Assembly (NCBI GenBank): GCA_014859895.1
Contig: JACZKS010000025.1
Location: 1 to 64,000 of the forward strand
Reading direction: 5' to 3'
Source: Rhodospirillales bacterium
Lineage (GTDB): Bacteria > Pseudomonadota > Alphaproteobacteria > Rhodospirillales > Shumkoniaceae
DNA length: 64,000 nt
Under the pieces are notes generated by a model that was not told where the DNA came from, did not search any database, and saw only the letters and a list, made by a program, of their open reading frames with translations. The position numbers were made by a program, and so were the translations under genes. Shown piece after piece: positions 8,059 through 18,700 of this stretch; position 1 is the first letter of the stretch, and each line of letters begins with the position of its first letter.

Positions 8059-9447
8059 TCAAAGCGGCGGGCGGCGGCCGGTCCATGGGTGGGCGGATTC
8101 ATAGGCGGCGGCGGCGCCAAGAACGCAGGCTTCCTCGAACGGCCGTCCGGCGATCTGCAAGCCGATGGGCAGGCCGTCCCGGTCAAACCCGCAGGGCAGC
8201 GAGATGGCCGGCATGCCGGTCAGGTTGAAGGGATAGGTCAGCCGCCAGGAGGCGGCGAGCACGCTTTCGTCCTCGCCGCCGATCCGGGCCGTCCATTCAC
8301 CGATCGGCCAGGCGACCAGCGGCTCGGTGGGGGTGACGATGAGGTCGACCTCCTCCATCACCGCGCGGAAGCCCTCGATCAGCGCCGTCCGGTATTGTTC
8401 GGCCTTGAGATAATCGGGTGCTGCGACCAACCGTCCCATCTCCACCAGATCGCGCACATCGGAGGTGAAGGACGCCACTTCGCCGGCCCGCAGCGAAACA
8501 TCGTGATAGGCGGTCGAGGAGGCCAACTCGATGGCGAAAATGGCGCCCAGGCCATAGTCCAGAAGCGGCAGATCGAACTCCCGCACACGGGCGCCGCGCG
8601 CTTGATAGAACTGGATCGCCGCCTCGACCGCCCCGAGGACGTCCGGTTCGACATGATCGAAGAAGTGGCGGCGGCAGACCCCGATGGTCAGCTCGGCCAG
8701 CGACTTGGCCGTGCCGCCGTCCAGCGCGTCGGCGGCGAGCAGGGTCGCCGGATCGCGCTCGTCCGGCCCGGCCAGAACGTCGAACATCAGCGCCGCGTCC
8801 TCGACCGTGCGGGTCAACGGCCCGGGGTGGTCGAGCGACCAGCTGTGCGGCACTATGCCGTGCCGGCTGATGGCGCCGAAGGTCGCCTTCAGTCCGACGA
8901 CGCCGCAAAGGCTGGCCGGAATCCGCACCGAGCCGCCGGTGTCGGACCCCAGCGCCGCCGCGCACAGGCCTGCCGCCAAGGCCGAAGCCGAGCCGCCGGA
9001 AGAACCGCCCGGCACGCGCCCAGTGTCCCAGGGATTGGCGACCGGGGGGGTAACGGTCCCCCAGGCGAACTCGTGCGTGACGGTCTTGCCCAGGATCACC
9101 GCGCCGGCCGCGCGCAGCCGTTCGACCGGTGTGGAATCCACCATCGGGAAGGAGATGCCGGGCGCGGTGGTGCCGGCGGTGGTCGGCAGATCGTGGGTGA
9201 AATAGTTGTCCTTGACCGCAACGGGGACTCCGTCCAGGGGGCCAAGCGGCGTTCCCGACCGATGCCGCGTCCGGCTGGCCTCGGCTGCGGCAACTGCCCC
9301 TTCCGCGATCGCCTTGTAGCATTTCAGCGTTGGGTTCAGTTGCGCGATACGCTCCAGGAACGCCTTGGTGACCGCGAGCGGATCAAGGGCGCCGGAGCGA
9401 AAGGCCGCGCCGAGGGTGGCGACCGACAGATAGAAGGGCTCACTCAT
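8059..9447 (-). CDS. amidase signature (AS) family amidase
   Basis: 462 residues, usual length. The amidase signature Ser-cisSer-Lys triad is intact: Lys in VAVKDN, the Gly/Ser-rich GGSSGGSASALAAG and the nucleophile region GSDTGGSVRIPASLCG. It hydrolyses amides to acid and ammonia; the family also includes GatA and allophanate hydrolase, but the solitary gene without GatB/GatC favours a catabolic amidase. ATG 9447 with GGAGGAT upstream overlaps the DUF1028 gene by 8 bp. Being within an Urt/Liv-like transporter operon with an AmiC-like sensor supports amide catabolism. Confidence 0.88.
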   Translation of the reverse strand: MSEPFYLSVATLGAAFRSGALDPLAVTKAFLERIAQLNPTLKCYKAIAEGAVAAAEASRTRHRSGTPLGPLDGVPVAVKDNYFTHDLPTTAGTTAPGISFPMVDSTPVERLRAAGAVILGKTVTHEFAWGTVTPPVANPWDTGRVPGGSSGGSASALAAGLCAAALGSDTGGSVRIPASLCGVVGLKATFGAISRHGIVPHSWSLDHPGPLTRTVEDAALMFDVLAGPDERDPATLLAADALDGGTAKSLAELTIGVCRRHFFDHVEPDVLGAVEAAIQFYQARGARVREFDLPLLDYGLGAIFAIELASSTAYHDVSLRAGEVASFTSDVRDLVEMGRLVAAPDYLKAEQYRTALIEGFRAVMEEVDLIVTPTEPLVAWPIGEWTARIGGEDESVLAASWRLTYPFNLTGMPAISLPCGFDRDGLPIGLQIAGRPFEEACVLGAAAAYESAHPWTGRRPPL

Positions 9448-10324
9448 CGGCGATCCTCCGGCGGGGCAGGCCGATCCGCGGATCGAAAACCACGGCGGGA
9501 TGGAAATCGGTGACGTCGAGCGAGCGCAGCTTCTCGATCTCCCTGCGGATCGGCTCGTAGACAGCTTCCAGTTCCGCCTGCCTATTGCCTTGCGGCGGGT
9601 CGCCTCGCTGGGCGGGCGCAGCCAGGATCAGCGCTTTGTCCGCTTCACTCAAAGGTGTGGCGTGGCCGTGGCGCTTTGGCATGCTGGCGAGGAAGGGTTG
9701 AAGCTGGCGCCGGGCAACGGTGAACACGCGCCTAAGCTCGGCCACCGGCACCGCATGTTCGTCGACCCGCAGGTCGAGATCGGGATAGGCCTCCCGGTCC
9801 TGGATCAGCAGGGCGGCCGACTGCTTGCCGCGCTTGTCGCCGCCGGCCGCCTGGCCGGCCTCCAACGCGCTGACCAGCCGTTCCGCCAGATCTTCGCTTG
9901 TGCTCGCCAGGAAGGCGGCCTCCATGGCGGCAAGCGTCTCGACTCCCGACAGCATGTTGCCCTGGATCGCGTAGCCTTCGCCCTTGAGGTGGCCGCAAGC
10001 CGGCGTGCACTCTTCGCCCGTCCAGCCGGCGGCGGTTCCCTCGATGCCGACGACGCCGACCTGGCGAAGGGAGCGGTCGGGATCGTCCGCCAGCACGGCC
10101 GCCAGCGCCGTTCCGACTGCCTCGCCCCGCGCCAGGCGGTCGAGGATGTCGATGGCAAGGTAAGGGTTGACCCATGACTGGGTGGTCACCGCGCCCACGC
10201 CGGGGCGAATGAACGGACACATCGATCCGACCGCCGGGATGGCTGTGCTGATGGCGATGCCGAGCCGACCGCTTTGCGGGCAGCGGGCGACGATCGAGAA
10301 GGTGCCGACAAGGGGCTTGGTCAC
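9440..10324 (-). CDS. DUF1028 (Ntn-hydrolase-like) family protein
   Basis: 294 residues. The N-terminus GTFSIVARCPQSGRLGIAIST followed by PGVGAVTTQSW is the hallmark of DUF1028, a family with an Ntn-hydrolase-like fold commonly found beside amidases and amino-acid transporters. The C-terminal ~80 residues are an extension. I prefer GTG 10324 because AGGGGA lies six bases upstream; the alternative upstream start is TTG 10339. It is translationally coupled to the amidase and follows the UrtE-like gene by 11 bp. It probably hydrolyses a small amide or peptide, but no member activity can be asserted. Confidence 0.8.
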   Translation of the reverse strand: MTKPLVGTFSIVARCPQSGRLGIAISTAIPAVGSMCPFIRPGVGAVTTQSWVNPYLAIDILDRLARGEAVGTALAAVLADDPDRSLRQVGVVGIEGTAAGWTGEECTPACGHLKGEGYAIQGNMLSGVETLAAMEAAFLASTSEDLAERLVSALEAGQAAGGDKRGKQSAALLIQDREAYPDLDLRVDEHAVPVAELRRVFTVARRQLQPFLASMPKRHGHATPLSEADKALILAAPAQRGDPPQGNRQAELEAVYEPIRREIEKLRSLDVTDFHPAVVFDPRIGLPRRRIADE

Positions 10325-10335
10325 GGTTCTTCCCC

Positions 10336-11051
10336 TCAAATGCTGAGATGACGGTTGATACGTTCGGCGGCGTCGGCGGCGTTGGCCGGCCCGCGGTCGA
10401 CGAACTCACCCTGGTTGAGGACCGCGTATTCGTCGGCGATGGCGAGCGCGAAGGTCACGTGCTGTTCGATCAGCAGGATCGCCGTACCTTCGGCCCGCCG
10501 CTGTTCGGCCAGCACATGGGCCAGCCGCTCGATGACCGAGGGTTGCAGCCCCTCGGTGATCTCGTCGATCAGCATGATCCGTGGGGAGGCCATCAGGCTG
10601 CGGGCGACGATCAGCATCTTCTGTTCGCCGCCGCTCAGCGTTCCGGCTCGCTGGCGCAGGCGGTCGGGCAGGAACGGAAAATGGACCCCGACCTTTTCCA
10701 GCTTTGCCTCGAAGGCGTCGTCGTCGAACAGGCCCAGGCGCAGGTTCTCGCCGACCGTCAGGTCCTGGAACAGCGGCTGTTCCTGTGGGCAGAAGGCGAT
10801 GTTGCGGCGTGCGATCAGATAGGGAGGCTCTCCATTGATCCGCTTCCCGAACAGATGGACCTCGCCCTGATGGAGGGGAAGGAAGCCCATGATCATCTTC
10901 AAAAGGGTGGTCTTGCCCATGCCGTTCTTGCCCAGCACGGCGACGATCCGCCCTTCTGGAACCGTAAGGTCGACGTTCTTGACGACGATCGCCGCGCCAT
11001 AACCGCCGCTGACGCCGCGGACGGAGAGCGCCGGGGCCTTGGCTGCATCCG

Positions 11052-11055
<4 letters not shown>
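10336..11055 (-). CDS. branched-chain amino acid/urea-type ABC transporter ATPase (LivF/UrtE-like)
   Basis: 239 residues: Walker A GKNGMGKTT, Q-loop PQEQPLF, signature LSGGEQ, Walker B IMLIDEIT, H-loop region LLIEQH. It powers uptake at the inner-membrane cytoplasmic face. Length and the C-terminal end (QGEFVDRGPANAADAAERINRHLSI) fit LivF/UrtE, the second ATPase of HAAT transporters. Its ATG overlaps the stop of the fused permease-ATPase gene (ATGA). Companion ATPase is the LivG-like half of that fusion. Confidence 0.9.
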
Positions 11056-12872
<1,817 letters not shown>

Positions 12873-12880
12873 GGTTCATC

Positions 12881-13717
12881 TCAGTCGAGGACGAAGCCCT
12901 TGGGGCGGATGCGCAGCAGCAGCGCGGCGGCGACGGCGATCGTGAGCCCGCCCAGGATCGGGCTGCCGTAGGTGCTGATCACCAGCTGCAGGCCGCCCAG
13001 GACTACCGATCCGATGAGCAGCGCCAGCAGCGATGAGCCGGCCACCAGCACCAGCATGAAAGCGTTGACCAGCCACGGCACCCCCATGTTGGGATCGACG
13101 CTGGACAGCGGCGTGATGATGGCGCCGGCCAGCGAGGCCAAGCCGGCGCCGAGGCCGAAAGCGATCAGACGCACGCTGGAGCTGTTGATACCCAGGGCCT
13201 GGGCCAGGTTCTCGTTCATGATCACGGCCCGGGCGTTGAGGCCCAGGCGGGTGCGGTGCATCAAGAGGGCGAGCAGCCCGCCGATGATGACGGCGCCACC
13301 GGTTGCGGCCAGGCGGTAGACTGAATAGGAGCCGTCGAACAGTTCCACGGCGCCGGTCACCGGACTTTGCACGAACTGGACGCCGCGGCCGAAGACGATC
13401 GTGATGACCTGGCTGATGACGATGCCGAGCCCCCAGGTTGCCAGGATGGCGTCGAGCGGACGGTCGTAGAGCGGCTTGACGATGAACCGTTCGACGGCGG
13501 CGCCGAGCACCAGCCCGACCAGCAGCGAGAACGGATAGGCGAGCAGGGGGTCCCAGCCCATCTGCGTGACCACCAGGGCCGAATAGCCGCCGATGGTCAG
13601 GAAGGCGCCGTGGGCGAAATTAATGATCTTGAGAACACCGAACGAGATCAGCAGCCCGCAGGAGACGGCAAAGAGGATCGCCGCGGTCGTCACGATGTCG
13701 AGGATCAGCACCTGCAT
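12881..13717 (-). CDS. HAAT-family ABC transporter permease (LivH/UrtB-like)
   Basis: 278 residues, about 8 hydrophobic helices with the LivH/UrtB motif FGVLKIINFAHGAFLTIGGYSA and a central LGLNARAVIMNENLAQALGIN loop that contacts the ATPase. ATG 13717 is chosen because AGGA lies nine bases upstream and the protein then starts at the first helix; the longer frame adds a Pro-rich non-membrane tail. A strong hairpin separates it from the upstream binding-protein gene. Confidence 0.9.
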   Translation of the reverse strand: MQVLILDIVTTAAILFAVSCGLLISFGVLKIINFAHGAFLTIGGYSALVVTQMGWDPLLAYPFSLLVGLVLGAAVERFIVKPLYDRPLDAILATWGLGIVISQVITIVFGRGVQFVQSPVTGAVELFDGSYSVYRLAATGGAVIIGGLLALLMHRTRLGLNARAVIMNENLAQALGINSSSVRLIAFGLGAGLASLAGAIITPLSSVDPNMGVPWLVNAFMLVLVAGSSLLALLIGSVVLGGLQLVISTYGSPILGGLTIAVAAALLLRIRPKGFVLD

Positions 13718-13745
13718 GATAAGCGTCCTGGCCGGCGGGGAAGGG

Positions 13746-13773
13746 GCGTGAAGCGCGGGAGAGCGCTTCACGC
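13746..13773 (-). repeat. intercistronic hairpin after the binding-protein gene
   Basis: Perfect 11-bp inverted repeat GCGTGAAGCGC / GCGCTTCACGC around a 6-nt loop, between the substrate-binding protein and permease genes. No T-tract follows, so it is better read as an mRNA stabiliser or partial attenuator than a terminator. Confidence 0.6.
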
Positions 13774-13800
13774 GATCCCTTCAGGAACGGATGTCGACGA

Positions 13801-15009
13801 TCATTTCAGGTTCGGGCACTGATCGCCCGGATCGACGTCGGCGAAGGATGCGATGACCTCGACGCTGCCGTCGGGCTTGACCTGCCCCAGGTACATCGTC
13901 AGCGGCGCATGGCGCTGCTTCGACATCTGAATGACGCCGCGCGGCCCCTTGAAGGAGACGTCGTCGAGCACGTCGATTATCTTTTCGGCATCGGTGCCGC
14001 CGACCTTCTCGACCGCGGCCTTGTACAGATAGACTGCCTCGTACTGGGGCACCGACAGGTCGTTCGGGGTCTTCAGCCCGGAGCCGAACTTCTTTCCCAT
14101 GGCGGCCAAGAACGTCTTGTTTTCCGCCGAGTCGATGCTGGTGAGATACGAGGCCGAGATGTAGATGCCGGTGGCGTCCGCGCCCATGCTCTTGGCGGTC
14201 CCTTCATCGACGGCCAGGTTGCCGTAAAGCTTGTCGATGCCGGCGGCCCGAAGCTGCTTGGTCAGCGTGACGTTCGGCGCGCCGCCGGCCGTCGAGGTGA
14301 TCAGCGCATCGGGATTGGCCGAGCGGATCTTGGAAATGATCGGCGTCCAATCGGTGGCGTCCATCGGGGCGTATTCCTCGCCGAGAATCTTGCCGCCGCG
14401 GGATTCGATGTACTTGCGGCTGAATTCCAGCATGCCGCGGCCGAAGGCGTAGTCGCTGCCGACCAGGAAGAAGGTCTTGGCGGAATTCTTGTCCATGAAG
14501 TGGTCGACGATCGGCGCCACCTGCTGATCGGGCACCCAGGCATCGACATAGAGATACTTGTTGCAGGACCGGCCCTCGTAGAACGAGGTGTAGATGAACG
14601 GCACCTTGCCGCGCGAGACGATCGGCAGGCCGGCGTTGCGGGCGGCCGAGGTTTCCATCGAGATCAGGACGTTGACCTTGTCGCGAAAGACCAGCTGGTC
14701 GAAGGCCTTCTGGGCGCCGGCGGCGCCGCTGCCGTCGTCGGCGACGACCAACTCCAGCTTTTTGCCGAGGACGCCGCCCGCGGCGTTGATTTCCTCGACG
14801 GCCAGTTCGGCCGACTGCACGACTGAGGGGGCGACGACGCTGTTGGCGCCGCTCAAGCCCACCGGGACGCCGATCTTGATGGTTTCTTGCGCTTGCGCCG
14901 GCAGCGATACGGCGCTGGCCAGCACCATCGCCGCGCCCAAGAAGGCCCGGCGACTTGGGATTGCGGCCAAGCGGCCGCGAAGGGAGGCTTCTGGGCGGGA
15001 ACGCGACAT
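13801..15009 (-). CDS. periplasmic substrate-binding protein of amide/amino-acid ABC transporter (UrtA/LivJ-like)
   Basis: 402 residues. N-terminal signal with PSRRAFLGAAMVLASAVSLPAQAQ; the RR pair is Tat-like although Sec export is also possible. The mature protein starts ETIKIGVPVGLSGANSVV, the type I periplasmic-binding fold of LivJ/UrtA, with INAAGGVLGKKLELVVADD and FLVGSDYAFGRGMLEFSRKYI typical of the short-chain amide/urea subgroup. ATG 15009 is fixed by AAAGGAGA ideally placed upstream; ATG 15027 lies before that SD. It is the first transporter gene, downstream of the AmiC-like gene and a 16-bp palindrome. Confidence 0.9.
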   Translation of the reverse strand: MSRSRPEASLRGRLAAIPSRRAFLGAAMVLASAVSLPAQAQETIKIGVPVGLSGANSVVAPSVVQSAELAVEEINAAGGVLGKKLELVVADDGSGAAGAQKAFDQLVFRDKVNVLISMETSAARNAGLPIVSRGKVPFIYTSFYEGRSCNKYLYVDAWVPDQQVAPIVDHFMDKNSAKTFFLVGSDYAFGRGMLEFSRKYIESRGGKILGEEYAPMDATDWTPIISKIRSANPDALITSTAGGAPNVTLTKQLRAAGIDKLYGNLAVDEGTAKSMGADATGIYISASYLTSIDSAENKTFLAAMGKKFGSGLKTPNDLSVPQYEAVYLYKAAVEKVGGTDAEKIIDVLDDVSFKGPRGVIQMSKQRHAPLTMYLGQVKPDGSVEVIASFADVDPGDQCPNLK

Positions 15010-15054
15010 GGGTAATCTCCTTTTCATTGATCACGACCAAGGGATCGTGCTATA

Positions 15055-15070
15055 ATTTGCATATGCAAAT
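15055..15070. promoter_or_regulatory. 16-bp perfect palindrome, candidate operator
   Basis: ATTTGCATATGCAAAT, a perfect palindrome 46 bp upstream of the binding-protein start. A minus-strand TTGACA (15078-15083) lies just upstream so the palindrome would cover the promoter spacer/-10. A plus-strand TATAAT also abuts it. The nearby MarR-family or another HTH regulator could bind it. Confidence 0.5.
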
Positions 15071-15134
15071 ATTGAATTGTCAAATAATTTTATCGGGGAA
15101 GGCTTCCAGGACGCAAATTCGCCAGCGGCCGGCG

Positions 15135-16190
15135 TCAACTGATCGGGAAGGTTTCGATCACGTCGAAGCGGGTTTCACGTGCCTGGGCAAGGTATGTCGG
15201 TCGCCGCAGCTCCTGGTCGGAGAACCGCGCGGCGCCTCGCGGTCCATGGACGGCAAAATGCTCGCCGGCGCGTTCCAGCCGGCGGGGATTGTCCGCTCTC
15301 GCTTCCAAAAGGGCTTTGGCAAACCACATGCCTTCGAAGAGCGACTGGGTATAGCTGCTTTGAAGCGGGGCGAGGCGGCCGAAGCGGGCCCGATAGCGGG
15401 CCAGGAAGGTCCGGTTCGAAAGCATGTCCAGGCTTTCGAAATAACCGCTGCAACTGTAAAGGTTATCGGCATTGGAGGGGCCAATGGCGAGCAGCAGGTT
15501 CTCCTCGATGTCGGGGGAGAACCGCACGACGTCGCCGCTCATTCCCGCTTCCGCGAAGTCGCGATGAAATTCGACCGCTCCGTGACCGATCAACAGGCTG
15601 ACGACGGCCTCGGCGCCGGATGCCGCGACGGCATGGACGTCGTCGCGGAAATCCAGGTGGTTGAACGGAACGTAGCGCGAGCCTACCAGTTTGCCGCCGC
15701 TGGCGTGGATGGCCCCGACGATGGCCGAGGCGGCGCGACGCGGCCAGACGTAGTCGTGGCCGATCAAGTACCAGCGGCGCAGGTCCAGCCGATCCATCAG
15801 GCGGGCAATGGCCGGGCGCAACTGTCGCTCCGGCGTCTCGCCGATGGCATACACGCCGGCATGACGTTCACCTCCCTCGTAGTGCGGCGTGTAGACGTAG
15901 GGAATGCGTCCGTCGAGCCGCTCGATCAGTTGTTCACGCAGATGGCTGGGGTGGGTGCCGATGATGGCCGCCAGTTCGGCGTCGGCGCCGCCGCCCCGGA
16001 TACCTTGGACGACGGCATCGATGCCGAGCCCGGCATCCACGCGATGGACGCTAAGCGGCCGGCCGCAGACGCCGCCGCTCCGGTTGATCTCCTCGACGGC
16101 CAATCCCATCGCGGCCAGCGTCGAGGGCCCCATCATGCCCAAAAGGCCGCTTGCCGGGGCAACGACGGCGAAAGTCAGAGGCTTCTCCAT
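15135..16190 (-). CDS. AmiC-like cytoplasmic amide sensor (periplasmic-binding-protein fold, no signal peptide)
   Basis: 351 residues. The fold matches type I binding proteins but the protein starts MEKPLTFAVVAPASGLLG with no export signal, so it stays in the cytoplasm. Motifs resemble AmiC of Pseudomonas amidase control: YVYTPHYEGGERHAGVYAIG, WYLIGHDYVWPRRA and AVVSLLIGHGAVEFHRDFAEAG. AmiC binds amides and holds the ANTAR antiterminator AmiR; no AmiR-like gene is seen nearby. ATG 16190 has GGGAG eight bases upstream. It precedes the transporter operon and diverges from the MarR gene, which may be its signalling target. It could alternatively be a leaderless transporter paralogue. Confidence 0.75.
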   Translation of the reverse strand: MEKPLTFAVVAPASGLLGMMGPSTLAAMGLAVEEINRSGGVCGRPLSVHRVDAGLGIDAVVQGIRGGGADAELAAIIGTHPSHLREQLIERLDGRIPYVYTPHYEGGERHAGVYAIGETPERQLRPAIARLMDRLDLRRWYLIGHDYVWPRRAASAIVGAIHASGGKLVGSRYVPFNHLDFRDDVHAVAASGAEAVVSLLIGHGAVEFHRDFAEAGMSGDVVRFSPDIEENLLLAIGPSNADNLYSCSGYFESLDMLSNRTFLARYRARFGRLAPLQSSYTQSLFEGMWFAKALLEARADNPRRLERAGEHFAVHGPRGAARFSDQELRRPTYLAQARETRFDVIETFPIS

Positions 16191-16437
16191 GACGGCACTC
16201 CCTGAGCCGACCGCAACCGCCGCGCCGGCTCACTTGACGCCAAGGTTCACACGATGCAAACACTCACCATCATTGATGGCGCTTTCTTTCCTCACGCAAG
16301 CCGCGTGCCATGGCTTTCTCCCGGAATTCCGCCACTTGATGCGGCAGAGCGCTTGAATGGGGCCGTCGCGAGTGCTTAGTATTTCTTCATCTGCCCACGC
16401 TTTGAGCGACGACGGCCAGCTGGATCGAGTTGAATAG

Positions 16438-16938
16438 ATGATACGCAGCAGCGGCGGCCCTCGGGCAGCGGTTTCGACAGCAAGCAATAGGCCCAAGGGG
16501 AGCAGTCGGCCATCGCCGGCCGAGCTCAGGCATCGCCTGCTCACCGCGCTGACGCGCGCTTATGGCGCCGCCATCCGTTCCTACAACAAGCTTGCCCGCG
16601 AACTCGACGTTCCGTTCGAACAGTGGCTGGTGCTGGCCGAGATGCGCCGGCACGAAAGCGTCAGCATGGGCGAACTGGTGAAGATTCTTGGCTTCAATTT
16701 TTCGACGCTGACGCGCATTGTCGATCGCATGGTCAATTCCTCGCTGATTTATCGCCAGGTCGATCCACAGGACCGGCGAAAGGTCGTCATGGTGTTGACC
16801 GAAGAGGGCCGGAGACGGCTTGAACAGATCGACCGGCACCTCGATGGCGACTTGCTTCCGACGAGGGTTCTGGCGACCGAAGGGCCCGCCGTGCTGGCCG
16901 ACCTGGTCCGCCTGGCCGAACAGTTTCCCGAGGAATGA
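16438..16938 (+). CDS. MarR-family transcriptional regulator
   Basis: 166 residues with the MarR winged helix: LDVPFEQWLVLAEMRRHESVSMGELVKILGFNFSTLTRIVDRMVNSSLIYRQVDPQDRRKVVMVLTEEGR pattern, where the DxRR/K wing motif is clear. N-terminal ~27 residues are a disordered basic tail; the true start may lie slightly downstream, because no good SD precedes ATG 16438. MarR dimers usually repress divergent genes and release DNA on binding small ligands. It is divergent from the AmiC-like/amide transport genes and 19 bp upstream of the M20 peptidase, so it likely controls one or both. Confidence 0.85.
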   Translation: MIRSSGGPRAAVSTASNRPKGSSRPSPAELRHRLLTALTRAYGAAIRSYNKLARELDVPFEQWLVLAEMRRHESVSMGELVKILGFNFSTLTRIVDRMVNSSLIYRQVDPQDRRKVVMVLTEEGRRRLEQIDRHLDGDLLPTRVLATEGPAVLADLVRLAEQFPEE

Positions 16939-16957
16939 CCTGCTTCGGAATAGGACG

Positions 16958-18097
16958 ATGAACCCTCGCATTCCCGATCCCGTCGAACTGACCCGCCGCC
17001 TCGTCGCCTTCGACACCATCAATCCACCGGGACAGGAGCGGGCGTGCGCCCAATTCCTGGCGGACCTGCTGGCGGACGCGGGCTTCGAGTGCACCCTGCA
17101 TGCGCTGGACGACAGCCGCGCCAGCCTGATAGCGCGGTTGGGTGATCGAAAGGCGCAACGGCCCCCGTTGGCGTTCACCGGGCATATCGATACGGTGCCG
17201 CTGGGCGCGGCGCCGTGGACGCAAGACCCGTTCGCCGGCGACGTCCTCGATGGTCGCCTGTACGGGCGCGGATCGAGCGACATGAAGAGCGGCTTGGCCG
17301 CCTTTGTTGCCGCGGCGATCACCGAGGCCGGGCGGATCGGCGACGGGGCGGGGGTGCTGATGGTCATTACCGCCGGCGAGGAAACCGGGTGCGATGGCGC
17401 CATGGCTTTGGCCGAAGGTGGCCATCTAGGACGGGCCGGCGCCCTGGTGGTCGGCGAGCCGACGGCAAACCGGCCGTTCGTTGGCCACAAGGGGGCGCTG
17501 TGGCTGAAGGCGACGACGCACGGCGTCACCGCGCATGGCTCGATGCCCGAGCGCGGGGATAACGCCGTCTACAAGGCGGCGCGCGCGATCGGCCGGCTCG
17601 AAAGCTTCGACTTCAACGTCGCCCGCCATCCCGTTCTGGGCAAGCCGACTCTCAACGTCGGAACCGTCAGCGGTGGTCTCAATATCAACTCGGTTCCCGA
17701 CCGCGCCACCATCGGCATCGACATCCGGACCATTCCGGGCATGGACCACGACAAGCTGCGGGAAGGGTTGCGGGGCTATGTCGGTGAAGGGGCGGACCTG
17801 GAGACGCTGTTTGACCTGCCCGGCGTATGGACCGCCCCGGAACTGCCCTGGGTAAGTCGCGCGGCGGCGATCGTCGAGGCGGTGACCGGGGAGCCGTTCA
17901 CGCCGCAAGCGGCACCCTATTTCACCGACGCCTCGGTGATCACGCCCTCCTGGGGCGGTATCCCGACCCTGATCCTTGGGCCGGGAGAGCCGTCCATGGC
18001 GCATCAGACCGACGAGTACTGTCAGGTCGAGCGCATCCGGGCGGCGGTGGAGATCTATCGACGGATGATCGTCGATTGGATGGAGACCCCGTCCTGA
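16958..18097 (+). CDS. M20-family metallopeptidase (ArgE/DapE/CPG2 type)
   Basis: 379 residues. Metal-binding and catalytic motifs of M20: FTGHIDTVPLG (His, catalytic Asp), RGSSDMKSGLAAF (bridging Asp), TAGEETGCDGA (catalytic Glu pair), GEPT, and His in HQTDEYC near the end; the dimerisation domain lies between. The family removes N-acyl groups or cleaves dipeptides with two Zn or Co ions. ATG 16958 has AGGA just upstream and matches the family N-terminus. Co-transcribed with the MarR gene. Probable role: deacylase or dipeptidase in nitrogen catabolism; the substrate is not visible. Confidence 0.88.
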   Translation: MNPRIPDPVELTRRLVAFDTINPPGQERACAQFLADLLADAGFECTLHALDDSRASLIARLGDRKAQRPPLAFTGHIDTVPLGAAPWTQDPFAGDVLDGRLYGRGSSDMKSGLAAFVAAAITEAGRIGDGAGVLMVITAGEETGCDGAMALAEGGHLGRAGALVVGEPTANRPFVGHKGALWLKATTHGVTAHGSMPERGDNAVYKAARAIGRLESFDFNVARHPVLGKPTLNVGTVSGGLNINSVPDRATIGIDIRTIPGMDHDKLREGLRGYVGEGADLETLFDLPGVWTAPELPWVSRAAAIVEAVTGEPFTPQAAPYFTDASVITPSWGGIPTLILGPGEPSMAHQTDEYCQVERIRAAVEIYRRMIVDWMETPS

Positions 18098-18204
18098 TCG
18101 CGCGATGGTCCGGGATGGAGATCGCGATGGTTTGCGCGATGCGCCCGGGAACTAAAGTTCCAGATCCATCGTAATGGTGTCGATCCCCACGCGGGCACAA
18201 CGAT

Positions 18205-18476
18205 CGTCCATCACCCCTGATGGGGCTTCGGGATTTGCCGCCAACAGCCAAGCCAAGGTCGCCGCGATGGTGGTGCGTGGCGAATTGACCAGCTCGCGGA
18301 CGTTCCCGGCCCGCTACGTCAACACCTGCTGGAGCCTGAACGAGGCGAAGGACGGCAAGATCGCGGCCGTCGAGACCTTCGTTTCGAAAACCGGTGAGAC
18401 CGCCGATCTCCGCAAGCAGAACCAGGAAGAGAACGTCGGCTGGTACGCCGGTATCACCGCCGACATTTTCGCCTAA
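18205..18476 (+). pseudogene. fccB: relic of flavocytochrome c sulfide dehydrogenase flavoprotein (C-terminal fragment)
   Basis: The frame reads GFAANSQAKVAAM, RTFPARYVNTCWSL, DGKIAAVETFVSKTGE and finally GWYAGITADIFA, the C-terminal signature of FccB/SoxF sulfide dehydrogenases. Only about 90 of ~400 residues remain, and NTCWSL runs straight into DGKIAAVETF, losing about 20 residues that normally separate them. No N-terminal FAD domain lies upstream. An ATG at 18174 exists but the first residues have no family resemblance. This is therefore a decayed remnant. FccB oxidises sulfide in the periplasm with a cytochrome c partner. Confidence 0.7.
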
Positions 18477-18490
18477 AGGGGAGCCAGGAG

Positions 18491-18538
18491 GAGGGGGCGC
18501 GGTCGCGGCCGTCGGTCGCGGCGCGCCCTCTTTCTTCT
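18491..18538 (+). terminator. candidate intrinsic terminator after the fccB relic
   Basis: GGGCGCG (18495-18501) pairs with CGCGCCC (18522-18528), flanked by GAG/CTC, and is followed by TTTCTTCT. It begins 15 nt after the relic's stop codon and may be the original gene's surviving terminator. Confidence 0.45.
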
Positions 18539-18700
18539 CCGTAAGCGTCCAGGAAAAGCTCGCGCCATACTACCCGCTACGATTTCGGGGACGGCTGCCC
18601 ATTCCGGCGCATTTACTGATACTCGTCGGAGATGGTCATCCGCGGAGCCGCCATGTACAACGTGGAGGTGAAGAGCATAGTGGGAGAGACAGGATAGCCC

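Noticed and set aside
18148..18161. GGAACTAAAGTTCC dyad after the M20 peptidase gene
   Set aside because: Only 6-bp arms with a 2-nt loop and no promoter or T-tract nearby; no role can be supported.
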